From Oscillatoriales cyanobacterium (GTDB lineage Bacteria; Cyanobacteriota; Cyanobacteriia; Cyanobacteriales; Microcoleaceae), in NCBI GenBank assembly GCA_004292955.1, contig RDXX01000011.1, forward strand, positions 295,336 through 359,335: a DNA stretch of 64,000 bases, given 5' to 3'. The position numbers were made by a program, and so were the translations under genes. The notes under the pieces were generated by a model. That model did not search any database. It had not been told where the DNA came from and worked only from the letters and a program-made list of their open reading frames with translations. This document shows, piece by piece, positions 1-8,346 of the stretch (positions are counted from its first letter, which is position 1; the number at the start of each line of letters is the position of its first letter).

Positions 1-230
1 CGGCTTCCTGGAGTGGAGGTTTTAAACCCTGAATATTTGCTAAGAGCAAGGAAGAGGGAAGAGGGAAGAAAGAAAAATTTTCTAGATTCCATCCTCCTTT
101 TTTCAAGGTTTTTTTCAGATTCCTGATTCTGGTTTTCAAAGCAGATAGGGCAAAATTACGGCTGTTGTTGGCGTACAAGTCCGATGACGGCTAAAATGGT
201 TGTAAAGTCAAAAATTAGAGAGTAAAAAAA

Positions 231-539
231 ATGGCGAAAGAAGGCATTCACCCTGAGTGGTATCCCGAAGCTCAGGTTTATTGCAACGGCGAACTTGTGA
301 TGACTGTTGGTTCGACTAGACCAAAGCTTCAAGTTGATGTCTGGTCGGGAAATCATCCTTTTTATACTGGCACTCAGAAGATTATTGATACTGAAGGTCG
401 TGTGGAACGCTTTATGCGGAAATACGGCATGACGGAAGTAGAAATGCCGAAGGCAGATGCTATGTCGGGGCCGCTGAAAATGGAAGACCCGAAAGCAGAT
501 GCTGCTAAGGCTGCTGCTAAAGGCAAAAAGAAGAAGTAG
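231..539 (+). CDS. rpmE: 50S ribosomal protein L31
   Basis: Ribosomal protein L31 of the large subunit, located at the subunit interface. The 102-residue product opens with MAKEGIHPEWYPEAQVYCNG and has the family landmarks VDVWSGNHPFYTGTQ and the segment around VERFMRKYGM. Only one cysteine is visible, so this is the zinc-free (C-minus) form. The C-terminus is a cyanobacterial-style Lys/Ala tail ending GKKKK. A GAGAG ribosome-binding sequence precedes the ATG. It sits upstream of prfA, an arrangement common in cyanobacteria. Confidence 0.96.
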   Translation: MAKEGIHPEWYPEAQVYCNGELVMTVGSTRPKLQVDVWSGNHPFYTGTQKIIDTEGRVERFMRKYGMTEVEMPKADAMSGPLKMEDPKADAAKAAAKGKKKK

Positions 540-853
540 CCGGATTGTCATTTGTCCGCAGTCGGTTGGAAGTAGTTTTTTTCTACTGGTAACTGACTGC
601 TCTCGGATTTTGGATTTGAGATTTGAGATTGCTACGGCCCTTCCGCTGAGGAAAGATCGCGATTCTATCCCAACTTCTCTTCAATTCTAAAATCTAAAAT
701 CTAAAATCTATCCGCCCTCGGATTGGAGAGCTTAGACTGAAGAGTTGCTACGGCCCTTCCGCTGAGGAAAGATCGCGATTCTATCCCAACTTCTCTTCAA
801 TATCTAAAATCTAAAATCTAAAATCTAAAATCGATTGACGGAGGACATTTGAC
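540..853. repeat. rpmE-prfA spacer with a 55-bp direct repeat
   Basis: This 314-bp spacer contains a 55-bp segment twice, at 631-685 and 747-801 (gctacggcccttccgctgag... to ...cttctcttcaat). Each copy is followed by tandem 7-bp ctaaaat units (686-710 and 803-832). A related gatttga heptamer run lies at 610-630. The GGAGG ribosome-binding site for prfA is at the right edge. No coding sequence is seen. Confidence 0.85.
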
Positions 854-1951
854 ATGGCTGAATCTTATTTGCTGGATAAATTGAAGTCGGTGGAGCAAAC
901 TTTTCATGAGTTGACTCGCCGCATGGCTGACCCGGATGTCGCCAGGGATAATTATGAGTTCCAACGGGTGGCAAAAGCTCGATCGTCCTTGGAGGAAGTG
1001 GTCGATACTTTTGACCTGTGGAAAACTACTCAGGAAGATTTGGTGGGCGCGCGGCAAGTTCTTAAGGAAGCTGCGAGCGATCGAGAAATGCAGCTTATGG
1101 CCGGGATGGAAGTTGAGGAACTTGAGTCGAAGCTGGAGAGTTTGGAAAGTCGTTTGAAGGTGTTGCTGCTACCGCGCGATCCGAACGATGACAAGAATAT
1201 TATGCTGGAAATTCGGGCGGGTACTGGCGGAGATGAGGCTAGTATTTGGGCGGGTGATTTGCTGCGGCTGTATTCGCGCTACGCTCAAACTGAAGGCTGG
1301 CAGGTGAAGTTGGTGAGCGAGTCACTGGCGGACATGGGTGGTTTTAAAGAGGTGATTCTGGAAATCACGGGGGATAGCGTTTATAGCAAGCTGAAGTTTG
1401 AGGCTGGAGTTCACCGGGTGCAGCGAGTGCCGGTGACTGAAGCTGGTGGCCGGGTGCATACTTCGACGGCGACGGTGGCGGTGATGCCGGAGGTGGATGA
1501 GGTGGAGATTCATATCGATCCGAAGGATATTGAGATGAGTACGGCTCGATCGGGCGGTGCTGGCGGCCAAAACGTGAACAAGGTTGAAACTGCTGCGGAT
1601 TTGTTTCACAAGCCGACGGGGATTCGGATTTTCTGTACTGAGGAGCGCAGTCAGTTGCAGAATAAGGAGCGGGCGATGCAGATTTTGCGGGCTAAGCTCT
1701 ATGATATGAAGTTGCGGGAGCAGCAGGATGAGGTGAAGTCGCGGCGTTTGGCTCAGGTTGGTACTGGTTCGCGATCGGAGAAGATTCGCACGTACAACTA
1801 TAAGGATAACCGGGCTACCGACCACCGTTTGGGGGAAAATTTTTCGCTCAATAGTGTTTTGGAAGGGGATATTGAGGAGATTATTCAGACTTGCATTTCT
1901 CAGGATCAGCAGGAACGTTTGGTCGAGTTGGCTGCTTCTACTTCTAATTGA
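854..1951 (+). CDS. prfA: Peptide chain release factor 1
   Basis: RF1 recognises UAA and UAG stop codons and triggers peptidyl-tRNA hydrolysis in the ribosome. The 365-residue length is normal. The catalytic GGQ motif lies in [15 protein letters not shown] (about residues 237-250), and the domain 2/4 core [20 protein letters not shown] precedes it. The ATG at 854 has a strong GGAGG 10 nt upstream. The C-terminal LAASTSN tail follows the conserved helical domain. It is likely co-expressed with rpmE and converges on the gene at 1968-2405. Confidence 0.97.
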   Translation: MAESYLLDKLKSVEQTFHELTRRMADPDVARDNYEFQRVAKARSSLEEVVDTFDLWKTTQEDLVGARQVLKEAASDREMQLMAGMEVEELESKLESLESRLKVLLLPRDPNDDKNIMLEIRAGTGGDEASIWAGDLLRLYSRYAQTEGWQVKLVSESLADMGGFKEVILEITGDSVYSKLKFEAGVHRVQRVPVTEAGGRVHTSTATVAVMPEVDEVEIHIDPKDIEMSTARSGGAGGQNVNKVETAADLFHKPTGIRIFCTEERSQLQNKERAMQILRAKLYDMKLREQQDEVKSRRLAQVGTGSRSEKIRTYNYKDNRATDHRLGENFSLNSVLEGDIEEIIQTCISQDQQERLVELAASTSN

Positions 1952-1967
1952 TTGGTTGATGGGGAAC

Positions 1968-2405
1968 TTAGGCGCATTGTTTGCTGAGCCTTTGTTCCCT
2001 GATGACTTGACGGATGTGGTTGAGTAGGGCTTCCCAAATTGCATCGGCGATCGCCACTGGATACTTGAAATGTTCGAGGTCGTACTGTACGATGATTTCT
2101 AGGGGTGCGAGAGTTTGCTGGTTTCGACAACTGGCAATTGTGGCGATCGTCTCTTGCTGCCATCTGGCAAATAGTCGGTAGCTGAAAAAGGAACTGCATT
2201 TTTGTCCTTTCTTGTTCAGGTAAACGACTATTACTTGATGTTGTTTGGGGTAGACTTTGACTATGCGGTTTACGGGCATTCTCAGGGCTTCGGCGGCTTC
2301 CATTTTGGAGATTTGCCAGCACTGAGGTTTTAGCCAACCGGAGGCTGTAAGGCTTTGACGGGTGCGGCTGGGCTTGTGAGTTTTTAGATTGCGTCTCTTG
2401 GTCAT
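1968..2405 (-). CDS. Unknown conserved-type protein, 145 aa
   Basis: I do not recognise the family. The reading frame is open further upstream to 2516, but the ATG at 2405 (MTKRRNLKTH) has GGGAG at good spacing and is the better start. The N-terminus is basic (TKRRNLKTHKPSRTRQS). A segment KMEAAEALRMPVNRIVKVYP then looks like a short helical recognition unit, followed by a beta-rich part and a C-terminal helix. No membrane segment or signal peptide is seen. It is convergent with prfA. Confidence 0.55.
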   Translation of the reverse strand: MTKRRNLKTHKPSRTRQSLTASGWLKPQCWQISKMEAAEALRMPVNRIVKVYPKQHQVIVVYLNKKGQKCSSFFSYRLFARWQQETIATIASCRNQQTLAPLEIIVQYDLEHFKYPVAIADAIWEALLNHIRQVIREQRLSKQCA

Positions 2406-2543
2406 TTGTATTTCTCCCAAATCTGTTTTAATTAAAATTAAAGCTTTCAATCTACTTAAAATACTATCTGTTAAATCTTCTCCTGTCAAGCAAGACAGAC
2501 AAATTTGTTGGTACACAAGTAAACTAGGAATTGTGGTTATCTC

Positions 2544-2909
2544 GTGGCTGATACCGTGGACGCAGAAGCTAAGAAAAAACTGAGTGAGGTTGTTAAGTTA
2601 GCGCGGGGCTCGATGAGCCTGACTTCTTTTGGCAAGCTGTTGGGAGTTTCTGCTGCTTCTGTCTTGTATTGGGAAAAGGGGCAGGTACTTCCAGATACGA
2701 AAAATTTGACTCAGATTGCTACAAGAGCAGGCTTTACGATGGAAGAGCTTATGGCTCATCTCGAAGGTAAGCCGGTGCAGGAACCGGTCAATACCAATGA
2801 GCTGCTGAAGAAAATTCAGTGTATGCCGATTAGTGAGTTGGCGGTGATTGGTAGAGCCGTGATGGATAGGCTCGCTGCTGCTGCTGAGTCTTCTGGGAAA
2901 TATAGTTGA
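2544..2909 (+). CDS. XRE-family helix-turn-helix regulator (copy 1)
   Basis: A 121-residue DNA-binding protein of the XRE/Cro type. The HTH spans about residues 12-70, with SFGKLLGVSAASVLYWEKGQ as the recognition unit. A second conserved block LLKKIQCMPISELAVIGRAV follows at the C-terminus. It is a tandem paralogue of the next gene: HTH and C-terminal block align over almost the full length. The start is GTG at 2544. An upstream motif (taaactaggaattgtg at 2520-2535) is nearly repeated before the ParD gene. It probably regulates itself or its neighbours, with no toxin of its own visible. Confidence 0.8.
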   Translation: MADTVDAEAKKKLSEVVKLARGSMSLTSFGKLLGVSAASVLYWEKGQVLPDTKNLTQIATRAGFTMEELMAHLEGKPVQEPVNTNELLKKIQCMPISELAVIGRAVMDRLAAAAESSGKYS

Positions 2910-2960
2910 TGTATCAGTTTGTAAGTAGACTGGTAGGTACGATCGCATAGCTTTTCAGTT

Positions 2961-3308
2961 GTGAACATCCAAAATAGACAAAAACTTAGTGAAATCATCA
3001 AAACTGCTCGTGGAACAATGAGTCAACGAGCGTTTGGCAAGCTTTTGGGCGTTTCTGCTACCGCTGTTCAGCTTTGGGAAAGGGGCGATACGGTTCCCGA
3101 TACTGAAAACTTGGGTAAGCTCGCTGCCAGAGCAGGCTATACTCTGGAAGAGTTTCTCAGCTTTTTGGATGGCAATCCAGTCTCGCAACCACCAGAAATT
3201 AACGATATTGTCAAAAAAATTCAGTTTTTGCCTCTAAGTCAGGTGGCGCTAATTGGCAAAGCTGTAGCGGATAGATTCGCTGCGTCGGCTGAGGCTGCTG
3301 GAGAATGA
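2961..3308 (+). CDS. XRE-family helix-turn-helix regulator (copy 2)
   Basis: A 115-residue paralogue of the preceding gene. The HTH contains AFGKLLGVSATAVQLWERGD, then NLGKLAARAGYTLEEFLSFL and the C-terminal block IVKKIQFLPLSQVALIGKAV. GTG at 2961 is the start. The gene is 51 bp downstream of copy 1 and 41 bp upstream of the ParDE pair, so the three may be expressed together. The two XRE copies presumably arose by tandem duplication. They may compete for similar operators or form heterodimers, but that is inference. Confidence 0.8.
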   Translation: MNIQNRQKLSEIIKTARGTMSQRAFGKLLGVSATAVQLWERGDTVPDTENLGKLAARAGYTLEEFLSFLDGNPVSQPPEINDIVKKIQFLPLSQVALIGKAVADRFAASAEAAGE

Positions 3309-3349
3309 ATATGAGGCAAATTTATCTGTAAACTAGGAGTTGTGTTTAG

Positions 3350-3601
3350 ATGAACGTTATTCTTGCCATACCAGAAGAGCTGCAAATCTATATTGACGCT
3401 CAAATTCAGACAGGGGCTTATGCCAGTGCGGTAGAGTATTTTCTAGATTTGGTGCAGCAAGATCGCCAGCGAAAACACGCACAAGCCAAACTAGAAGGTT
3501 TACTGCAAGAGGGTTTAGACTCGGATGGAGAACCCGTTACGGCTGCGTACTGGCAGAATTTGCGGGCATCTCTTTTGGGTGGCGATTCACAACCAGTATG
3601 A
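3350..3601 (+). CDS. ParD-type antitoxin
   Basis: An 83-residue antitoxin-like protein. The N-terminal MNVILAIPEELQIYIDAQIQ resembles the ribbon-helix-helix of ParD/CC2985 proteins, and YASAVEYFLDLVQQDRQR is the helical part. The acidic tail, with SDGEPVTAAYWQNLRASL, would wrap the toxin. It overlaps the next gene by four bases (ATGA), the standard translational coupling of type II modules. AGGAG is present upstream of the ATG, a little distant. Confidence 0.85.
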   Translation: MNVILAIPEELQIYIDAQIQTGAYASAVEYFLDLVQQDRQRKHAQAKLEGLLQEGLDSDGEPVTAAYWQNLRASLLGGDSQPV

Positions 3602-3930
3602 GCGATCGATTAATTGTCAAAAATCGTGCCACACAGGATCTCAGACAACAGGCAAACTATATTCTGGTCAATGGAAATGCTCGTGCTGCGGAGCGATTTC
3701 TGGAGTTAGCCGAAGCCTCTTTTGCCCAATTAGCGACGATACCGGGAATGGGAAAAGTCGTGCGATTAATCTCTTCTCGGATGGGGGAGATTCGTCAGTG
3801 GCGAATTAAGGATTTTCAAGATTATCTAATTTTTTACCGGATTCAAGACGATCGGGTGGAGGTTCTCCGTGTTTTGCATGGTGCTAGGGATTTGGAAGAT
3901 ATTTTGTCTAATCTTGATGAAGAAGTTTAA
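3598..3930 (+). CDS. ParE/RelE-superfamily toxin
   Basis: A 110-residue toxin-like protein of the RelE/ParE superfamily. Visible family marks are ATQDLRQQANYI, the GMGKVVRLIS segment, and the C-terminal core RQWRIKDFQDYLIFYRIQDD followed by VEVLRVLHGARDLEDIL. ParE members poison DNA gyrase, while related RelE members cleave mRNA. The sequence fits ParE better because of the paired ParD. It is translationally coupled to the antitoxin by a 4-nt overlap. Confidence 0.86.
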   Translation: MSDRLIVKNRATQDLRQQANYILVNGNARAAERFLELAEASFAQLATIPGMGKVVRLISSRMGEIRQWRIKDFQDYLIFYRIQDDRVEVLRVLHGARDLEDILSNLDEEV

Positions 3931-3996
3931 GGCTCCCATAAGATGTTTTCGATCGCCGCTCGATACAGGAATACGCCTTAACTAAATGCGATCGCC

Positions 3997-4803
3997 CTAT
4001 CCCTGACTCAATAAATCTAAAAACTCTTGGACAATGCGATCGGGTTCTTCTGTACATCTGTTAGCGTCGCAATAGTGGATGATGCTGATACCGTGAGATG
4101 CAAACAGCCGATCGCGCGTTTCATCTTTTTCTGTATCGGGATGCGATATTTCGAGAATACCCCATTTGCCCTGGTGGAAGATGAGGAAATCGGGTTCTTG
4201 GTTTTGTCGGCCGGAGGGTGTGGTGAGGCGGGCTTTGGAGTTGGGGAAAAAGAGGGTGTTTGTGCGATCGAGCGCTTCGGCTATTTTTACTTGTTCTTCG
4301 CAGCGAAAGCGCAGATCGTTCCAGTGATAAATCCGTTCTTTTATGCTTGACAAGATTCCCTGGTTATGCGCGTTTTCAGGCTTGATAGTTTCATCTGATA
4401 CTGTATTATAATCAGATATAGTTGCACCCTGTAAATCTGTTAATGAATCAGATTCACTTAAGTTGGCGAATGATATTCTGGCTCCGGTTAAATTAGCACC
4501 GCTGAGGTTAACTCCAATTACTTGAGTTCGATGTAATGTCACTTGATGTCGTCGCAAGTATCGCTTAAAAACAGAGCGTAAATTACTTTTTTTTACTTTT
4601 TCATCAAAAGCCTCTGAGAGTTGTTTCCAGAGTTTAGCCGCCAGCGCTTTGATGTATTCATCATTATATTGAGAGAGTTGAGAAATTTCCTCATAGGAAC
4701 ATCGGCCTTCCCAGCATTGTCTGAAGATGAGCTCTTGCACGTCGTTTAAGCCTTCGCCATCAAGGACTGTTTCTGCGATCGCGATTGCTTCATCAACGGT
4801 CAT
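3997..4803 (-). CDS. vMAP-type HTH, pentapeptide and nuclease-like fusion (copy A)
   Basis: A 268-residue protein with three parts. Residues 1-85 (TVDEAIAIAETVLDGEGLND... to ...WKQLSEAF) match the N-terminal helix-turn-helix often found on cyanobacterial STAND, WD40 and vMAP-type conflict proteins. Residues about 97-120 contain pentapeptide-like NLSGANLTGARISFANL. The C-terminal 110 residues look like a PD-(D/E)XK-type nuclease fold: EQVKIAEAL, then EPDFLIFHQGKWGILEISHP and a DETRDRLFASHGI helix. The usual ExK lysine is replaced (EIS). A paralogue lies at 5838-6656. Function is unproven; an effector in defence or transcription-linked DNA cleavage is inference. Confidence 0.65.
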   Translation of the reverse strand: MTVDEAIAIAETVLDGEGLNDVQELIFRQCWEGRCSYEEISQLSQYNDEYIKALAAKLWKQLSEAFDEKVKKSNLRSVFKRYLRRHQVTLHRTQVIGVNLSGANLTGARISFANLSESDSLTDLQGATISDYNTVSDETIKPENAHNQGILSSIKERIYHWNDLRFRCEEQVKIAEALDRTNTLFFPNSKARLTTPSGRQNQEPDFLIFHQGKWGILEISHPDTEKDETRDRLFASHGISIIHYCDANRCTEEPDRIVQEFLDLLSQG

Positions 4804-4868
4804 GGCTTAAGTTTCCTTAAAGTATATATCTGGTGAAGTTTTGAAAATAGGCGGCGATGTTTGAGCAA

Positions 4869-5729
4869 TTAAGGCTGATGTTCATTCAACCAATTGGTTA
4901 AATCTGAGGCTTCTGAAAAATCCAGCAGCGCCTCTCCTAAATCCTCTAATTCTTCTACGGATAAAGTCTGAATTTGCTCGGTTGTTTCAGGTGCGATCGG
5001 ACCAATCCGTCGAATCAACAGGCGAGTGAGCAACGACAGCGCCTCATCTTTCCTTCCTTCAAGGAGGCCTAGTTGTCTTCCTTCAAGGAGGCCATCTTCG
5101 CGAATTTCTTGGTAAATCACAGAACCGCGCATAGTTTCCTTCCTAAATAGTTGTCTGATTAAGTCTTTTTCAAATCTCAAACCTGCGAGCACTTGGGTAC
5201 AAGCGAGTAAATCCGCTTGTTGATTCGGTTCCTCTATTGTAGCAATCTGAGTAGCGATTTGCTCTAACAAAGTTCGCGGCGAGTTGGTTTGGGATAGTGT
5301 CGCGAATGGGAGCAAGCCGGGGACGGACAGCAGTAAAGCGGGGTCTTGTTCCCACAGGCGGATAACTCGGTAGCCGTGTCGGGTGTTCGCGTCTGTGTAC
5401 TCGGATACAAAAACTTGTTCTGAGGCTGTTTGCTGCAAAAAGATTACTACTTGATTGATGGAACAGGAGTATTGGCGTTTGAGCCTGACGTAGTAGTCTA
5501 GCATTCTGAAGGCGATCGGCGGGTCGGAGTAGGGTCTGGTTTCAAATTCCAGATGTAGGATTTGGCGATCGGTTTGCAGGAAAACGAGAGAATCGGCTCG
5601 GATGGGTTCTTGAATTAGTTCGGTTTTGAGTACCTGAACATCGGTGGGCTCGTCTATTGGTAGCAGCCAGCGGACGAAGGCGGCGGGGAATTTTTCGGCT
5701 AGGTATTTGCAGGTGTTGTCGTAGGCCAA
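4869..5729 (-). CDS. Rpn-family/DUF4351 putative nuclease
   Basis: A 286-residue member of the cyanobacterial Rpn-like (PD-(D/E)XK-superfamily, transposase_31-type) proteins. The N-terminal MAYDNTCKYLAEKFP and HLEFETRPYSDPPIAFRMLDYYVRLKRQY are characteristic, the HLEFE being the catalytic-strand region. The last 60 residues form the DUF4351 tail (LLTRLLIRRIGPIAPETTEQ, then LSVEELEDLGEALLDF). In between is a duplicated GLLEGRQLGLLEGRKDEAL, a short repeat typical of this family's hinge. Rpn proteins promote recombination in E. coli. It is flanked by two nuclease-like paralogues on the same strand. Confidence 0.85.
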   Translation of the reverse strand: MAYDNTCKYLAEKFPAAFVRWLLPIDEPTDVQVLKTELIQEPIRADSLVFLQTDRQILHLEFETRPYSDPPIAFRMLDYYVRLKRQYSCSINQVVIFLQQTASEQVFVSEYTDANTRHGYRVIRLWEQDPALLLSVPGLLPFATLSQTNSPRTLLEQIATQIATIEEPNQQADLLACTQVLAGLRFEKDLIRQLFRKETMRGSVIYQEIREDGLLEGRQLGLLEGRKDEALSLLTRLLIRRIGPIAPETTEQIQTLSVEELEDLGEALLDFSEASDLTNWLNEHQP

Positions 5730-5837
5730 GGAAGTTGGGTTGTGAGAGGGGTGTGTGAATTGTTGATTAGAGTATTGTAAGGTTAACTCGACTTTTTTGG
5801 GGAGTGCGATCGCCCTTACGAAAAAAAACCATTCGCC

Positions 5838-6656
5838 CTATGCGTGACTCAAAATCTCTAAAAATTCCTGCACAACGCGATCGGCTTCTTGACTGCACCT
5901 GTGGGCTTCACAATAGTAGATGGTGCAGATGCCAGCAGAGGCAAAGTTGCGATCGCGTTCTTCGTTTTTTTGTGTATCGGGATGCCATATCTCAAGAATA
6001 CCCAATTTGCCTTTGTGGAAGATGAGGAAATCGGGTTCTTGGTTTTGTCGCCCTGCGGGTGTGGTGAGGCGGGCTTTGGAGTTGGGGAAGAAAAAGATGT
6101 TAGCGCGATCGAGCGCTTCGGCTATTTTTACTTGTTCTTCGCAGTCAAATCGCAAATCATTCCAGTGATAAATTAGTTCTTCTGTGTTAGACTCAATTTC
6201 TTGGTTATTTCCATTTTCATCCTGTATTTTTTCATCGCATGAATCTGCTGATTTAGTATTATCAGGATTGATTGCATTCTCTAAATTAGCTGGAAATGAA
6301 TTGGCTCCGTTTAAGTTGGCAAAGCATAATATTGAGCCACTTAAGTCGGCTCCACTCAGGTTAATTCCCATTAACTGATTTCGCTGTGAGTTCACTTGAT
6401 GTCGCCGCAAGTATCCATTTACTACTGACTTTAGGTTATTTCTTTTGACATTATCATCAAAAGCTTTTGATAGCAACTTCCATAATTTTCCAGCAAGGTA
6501 CTTGATATATTCATCATCATAACTGTAGATTCGAGCAATTTCTTTATAAGACTGTCGTCCTTCCCAACATTGCTTGAAAATCAGCTCTTGAATGTCGTTC
6601 AACCGTTCGCCATTTAGAACGGTTTCCACCAGCGCTAGAGCTTCATCAGCAGTCAT
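5838..6656 (-). CDS. vMAP-type HTH, pentapeptide and nuclease-like fusion (copy B)
   Basis: A 272-residue paralogue of the protein at 3997-4803 with the same three-part layout. It has the HTH (LNDIQELIFKQCWEGRQSYK), pentapeptide stretch (INLSGADLSGSILCFANLNG) and a C-terminal nuclease-like domain with EPDFLIFHKGKLGILEIWHP and RDRNFASAGI. The two copies are near-identical in the C-terminal domain but diverged in the linker between pentapeptides and domain. EIW again replaces the ExK lysine. The duplication flanks the Rpn-type gene, which suggests the segment expanded as a unit or by recombination between copies. Confidence 0.65.
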   Translation of the reverse strand: MTADEALALVETVLNGERLNDIQELIFKQCWEGRQSYKEIARIYSYDDEYIKYLAGKLWKLLSKAFDDNVKRNNLKSVVNGYLRRHQVNSQRNQLMGINLSGADLSGSILCFANLNGANSFPANLENAINPDNTKSADSCDEKIQDENGNNQEIESNTEELIYHWNDLRFDCEEQVKIAEALDRANIFFFPNSKARLTTPAGRQNQEPDFLIFHKGKLGILEIWHPDTQKNEERDRNFASAGICTIYYCEAHRCSQEADRVVQEFLEILSHA

Positions 6657-6805
6657 GGGTCAATTTTCCTTAAAAATATTTATTCTATATTCTAGCACTT
6701 GCACAAATATCTGATCGCTTTTGATCGCTTTTGATCTCTTTTAATCGCTGTTCAACCTGAACCATAGGCACTATATTAGATAAAAGCTCAAACAAAGCGA
6801 CATTT

Positions 6806-7465
6806 ATGGATGAAATAAGTGATTTTTTTAATGACTGTACAGCAGTTATTACAGAGATTGTAGTTGCTGTTACTGGTGGACTGGGTTTAGTTGACAATGC
6901 TCTCAATCAGTATCCTCCAGAGCAACCATGTGAGCGGGAATCGGGTGAAACGTCAGAATTGAATTGCAGAGCAGACGACAATTGGAAAGCTTACAATAAC
7001 ATAAAGGAGATAAAAAGACCCGAAAACGACAATGACGATAATGGTTCTATTTTTGGCTTATTTGGCGGTGGCGGGAATGATCATGATGAATCTGATTCTG
7101 AATACTACACGCCTGCGTCATCTGTAGAGGAATCATCTGGTGGATGGTCATTTTTGGGATGGTCTGGATCTACTGAAGATTGTAGGGTTAATACCAGTAC
7201 CGACTATGACTCCACTACTAGCTATAACTCCTATAACTCCAGTAGTGAGTATGACTCCAGTAGTGATTATGACGGTGGTTCTGACTCCAGTAGTGATTAT
7301 GACAGTGACTATGGCGGTGGTTCTGACTCCAGTAGTGATTACAGCAGTGACTATGGCGGTGGTTCTGACTCTGACGGCGGCGATGGAGGTTCTGACTATG
7401 GCGGCGGTAGTGACTCTGGTGGCGGTTCTGACTCTGGCGGTGGCGATGGAGGTAGCTGGTGGTAG
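6806..7465 (+). CDS. Ser/Asp/Gly/Tyr-rich low-complexity protein
   Basis: A 219-residue protein of unknown function. The first 90 residues include a possible hydrophobic helix (CTAVITEIVVAVTGGLGLVD). From about residue 115 the chain is a repetitive low-complexity domain of Ser, Asp, Gly and Tyr, with units such as SSSDYDSDYGGGSD, ending GGSWW. The DNA there is an imperfect tandem repeat. Such acidic, Tyr-containing tracts are often disordered or surface exposed. No signal peptide is clear and no good ribosome-binding site is seen, so the start is uncertain. Confidence 0.55.
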   Translation: MDEISDFFNDCTAVITEIVVAVTGGLGLVDNALNQYPPEQPCERESGETSELNCRADDNWKAYNNIKEIKRPENDNDDNGSIFGLFGGGGNDHDESDSEYYTPASSVEESSGGWSFLGWSGSTEDCRVNTSTDYDSTTSYNSYNSSSEYDSSSDYDGGSDSSSDYDSDYGGGSDSSSDYSSDYGGGSDSDGGDGGSDYGGGSDSGGGSDSGGGDGGSWW

Positions 7466-7618
7466 GAGGGTGGCAAAACTTTCCTAAGTCAGTCAATAGC
7501 AGATTTATGAGCATCCCGCTTGAAAACACCGGGCGGGGTACTAGAGACGCTGGCTAAAATCAATTGCTGTACTTAAGTTATTCCCCTAACGGAAATCAGC
7601 TAGGAGATAAAACACACA

Positions 7619-8335
7619 ATGACTGGTAAACAATATCATGAATCGATCGATCAAGCCACTACTTTTGAAAATGCTCTTGCTTCCGCATTAAACGTAGTGA
7701 ACCCAATGGTGTTCTCGCACAATAATCAATTAATAAGTTTAATATTTAATGAAGTCGAATATATAGATAAAAATTTTCAAGAAGGAGAAATAAAAATATG
7801 TACATTTGAATCTTTTTATACAGCAGTATTACTACTGCATAGCAATCTAATACTTTTTAGTGATTTTACTAACAAAGATAACATATTTACAGAAAAAGCT
7901 AGCAAGATACATTTCAAAATAATAAATGAAATAATAAACCTAGAGCGTGAAGTTGCGACAAGTGGTCATTACGATTTCAAAGAGAAGGATAAATATTTAA
8001 ATATTTGGAAGAAATTACTAAAAAATATAGTCTACTTATGTTCTGAGTATTCAAGAAACAGAAATGCTTCACAAAACAATGTTAGGAATCAAGGATTCTG
8101 GTCGAAACCTAGACACTTGCCAAAGTTTTCTTTAGAGTGGTTTAAATCTCTACACTTTCCAAGTGTTTCTATTAAACGGGAAAGAGATTTAGCTACAGAA
8201 GATGACACTTCCAATCATCCACAATCGTCTCCGTCTAAGAATAAGTCTGGAGTCTCTCGTCAGATGACTCATATAGCAATTGCTATTATCGTTTTTGTCA
8301 TAGGTATAACATTAGCCTTAACTGTATTTCGTTAG
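7619..8335 (+). CDS. Unknown protein with C-terminal membrane anchor
   Basis: A 238-residue protein with no family I recognise. The first 190 residues are soluble and helical in appearance (TFENALASALNVVNPMVFSH at the start). A basic and polar linker follows (SSPSKNKSGVSRQMTH). The final hydrophobic segment IAIAIIVFVIGITLALTVF, six residues from the end, makes it a likely tail-anchored membrane protein. TAGGAG precedes the ATG. The gene is AT-rich compared with neighbours. It is 11 bp before the next membrane gene, whose ribosome site overlaps this stop region, so the two form an operon. Confidence 0.6.
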   Translation: MTGKQYHESIDQATTFENALASALNVVNPMVFSHNNQLISLIFNEVEYIDKNFQEGEIKICTFESFYTAVLLLHSNLILFSDFTNKDNIFTEKASKIHFKIINEIINLEREVATSGHYDFKEKDKYLNIWKKLLKNIVYLCSEYSRNRNASQNNVRNQGFWSKPRHLPKFSLEWFKSLHFPSVSIKRERDLATEDDTSNHPQSSPSKNKSGVSRQMTHIAIAIIVFVIGITLALTVFR

Positions 8336-8346
8336 AGGAGTTAGTG

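Noticed and set aside
1-35. A possible IS200/IS605 right end at the window edge and near 19650
   Set aside because: Only a loose resemblance (ttcctg-agtgg-tttaaaccc) between two short segments; no transposase or hairpin end could be supported.
7140-7487. A plus-strand frame overlapping the Ser/Asp/Gly/Tyr gene
   Set aside because: A shifted reading of the low-complexity tandem repeat with TPVVIMTV units; the 6806 frame has the natural start and end.
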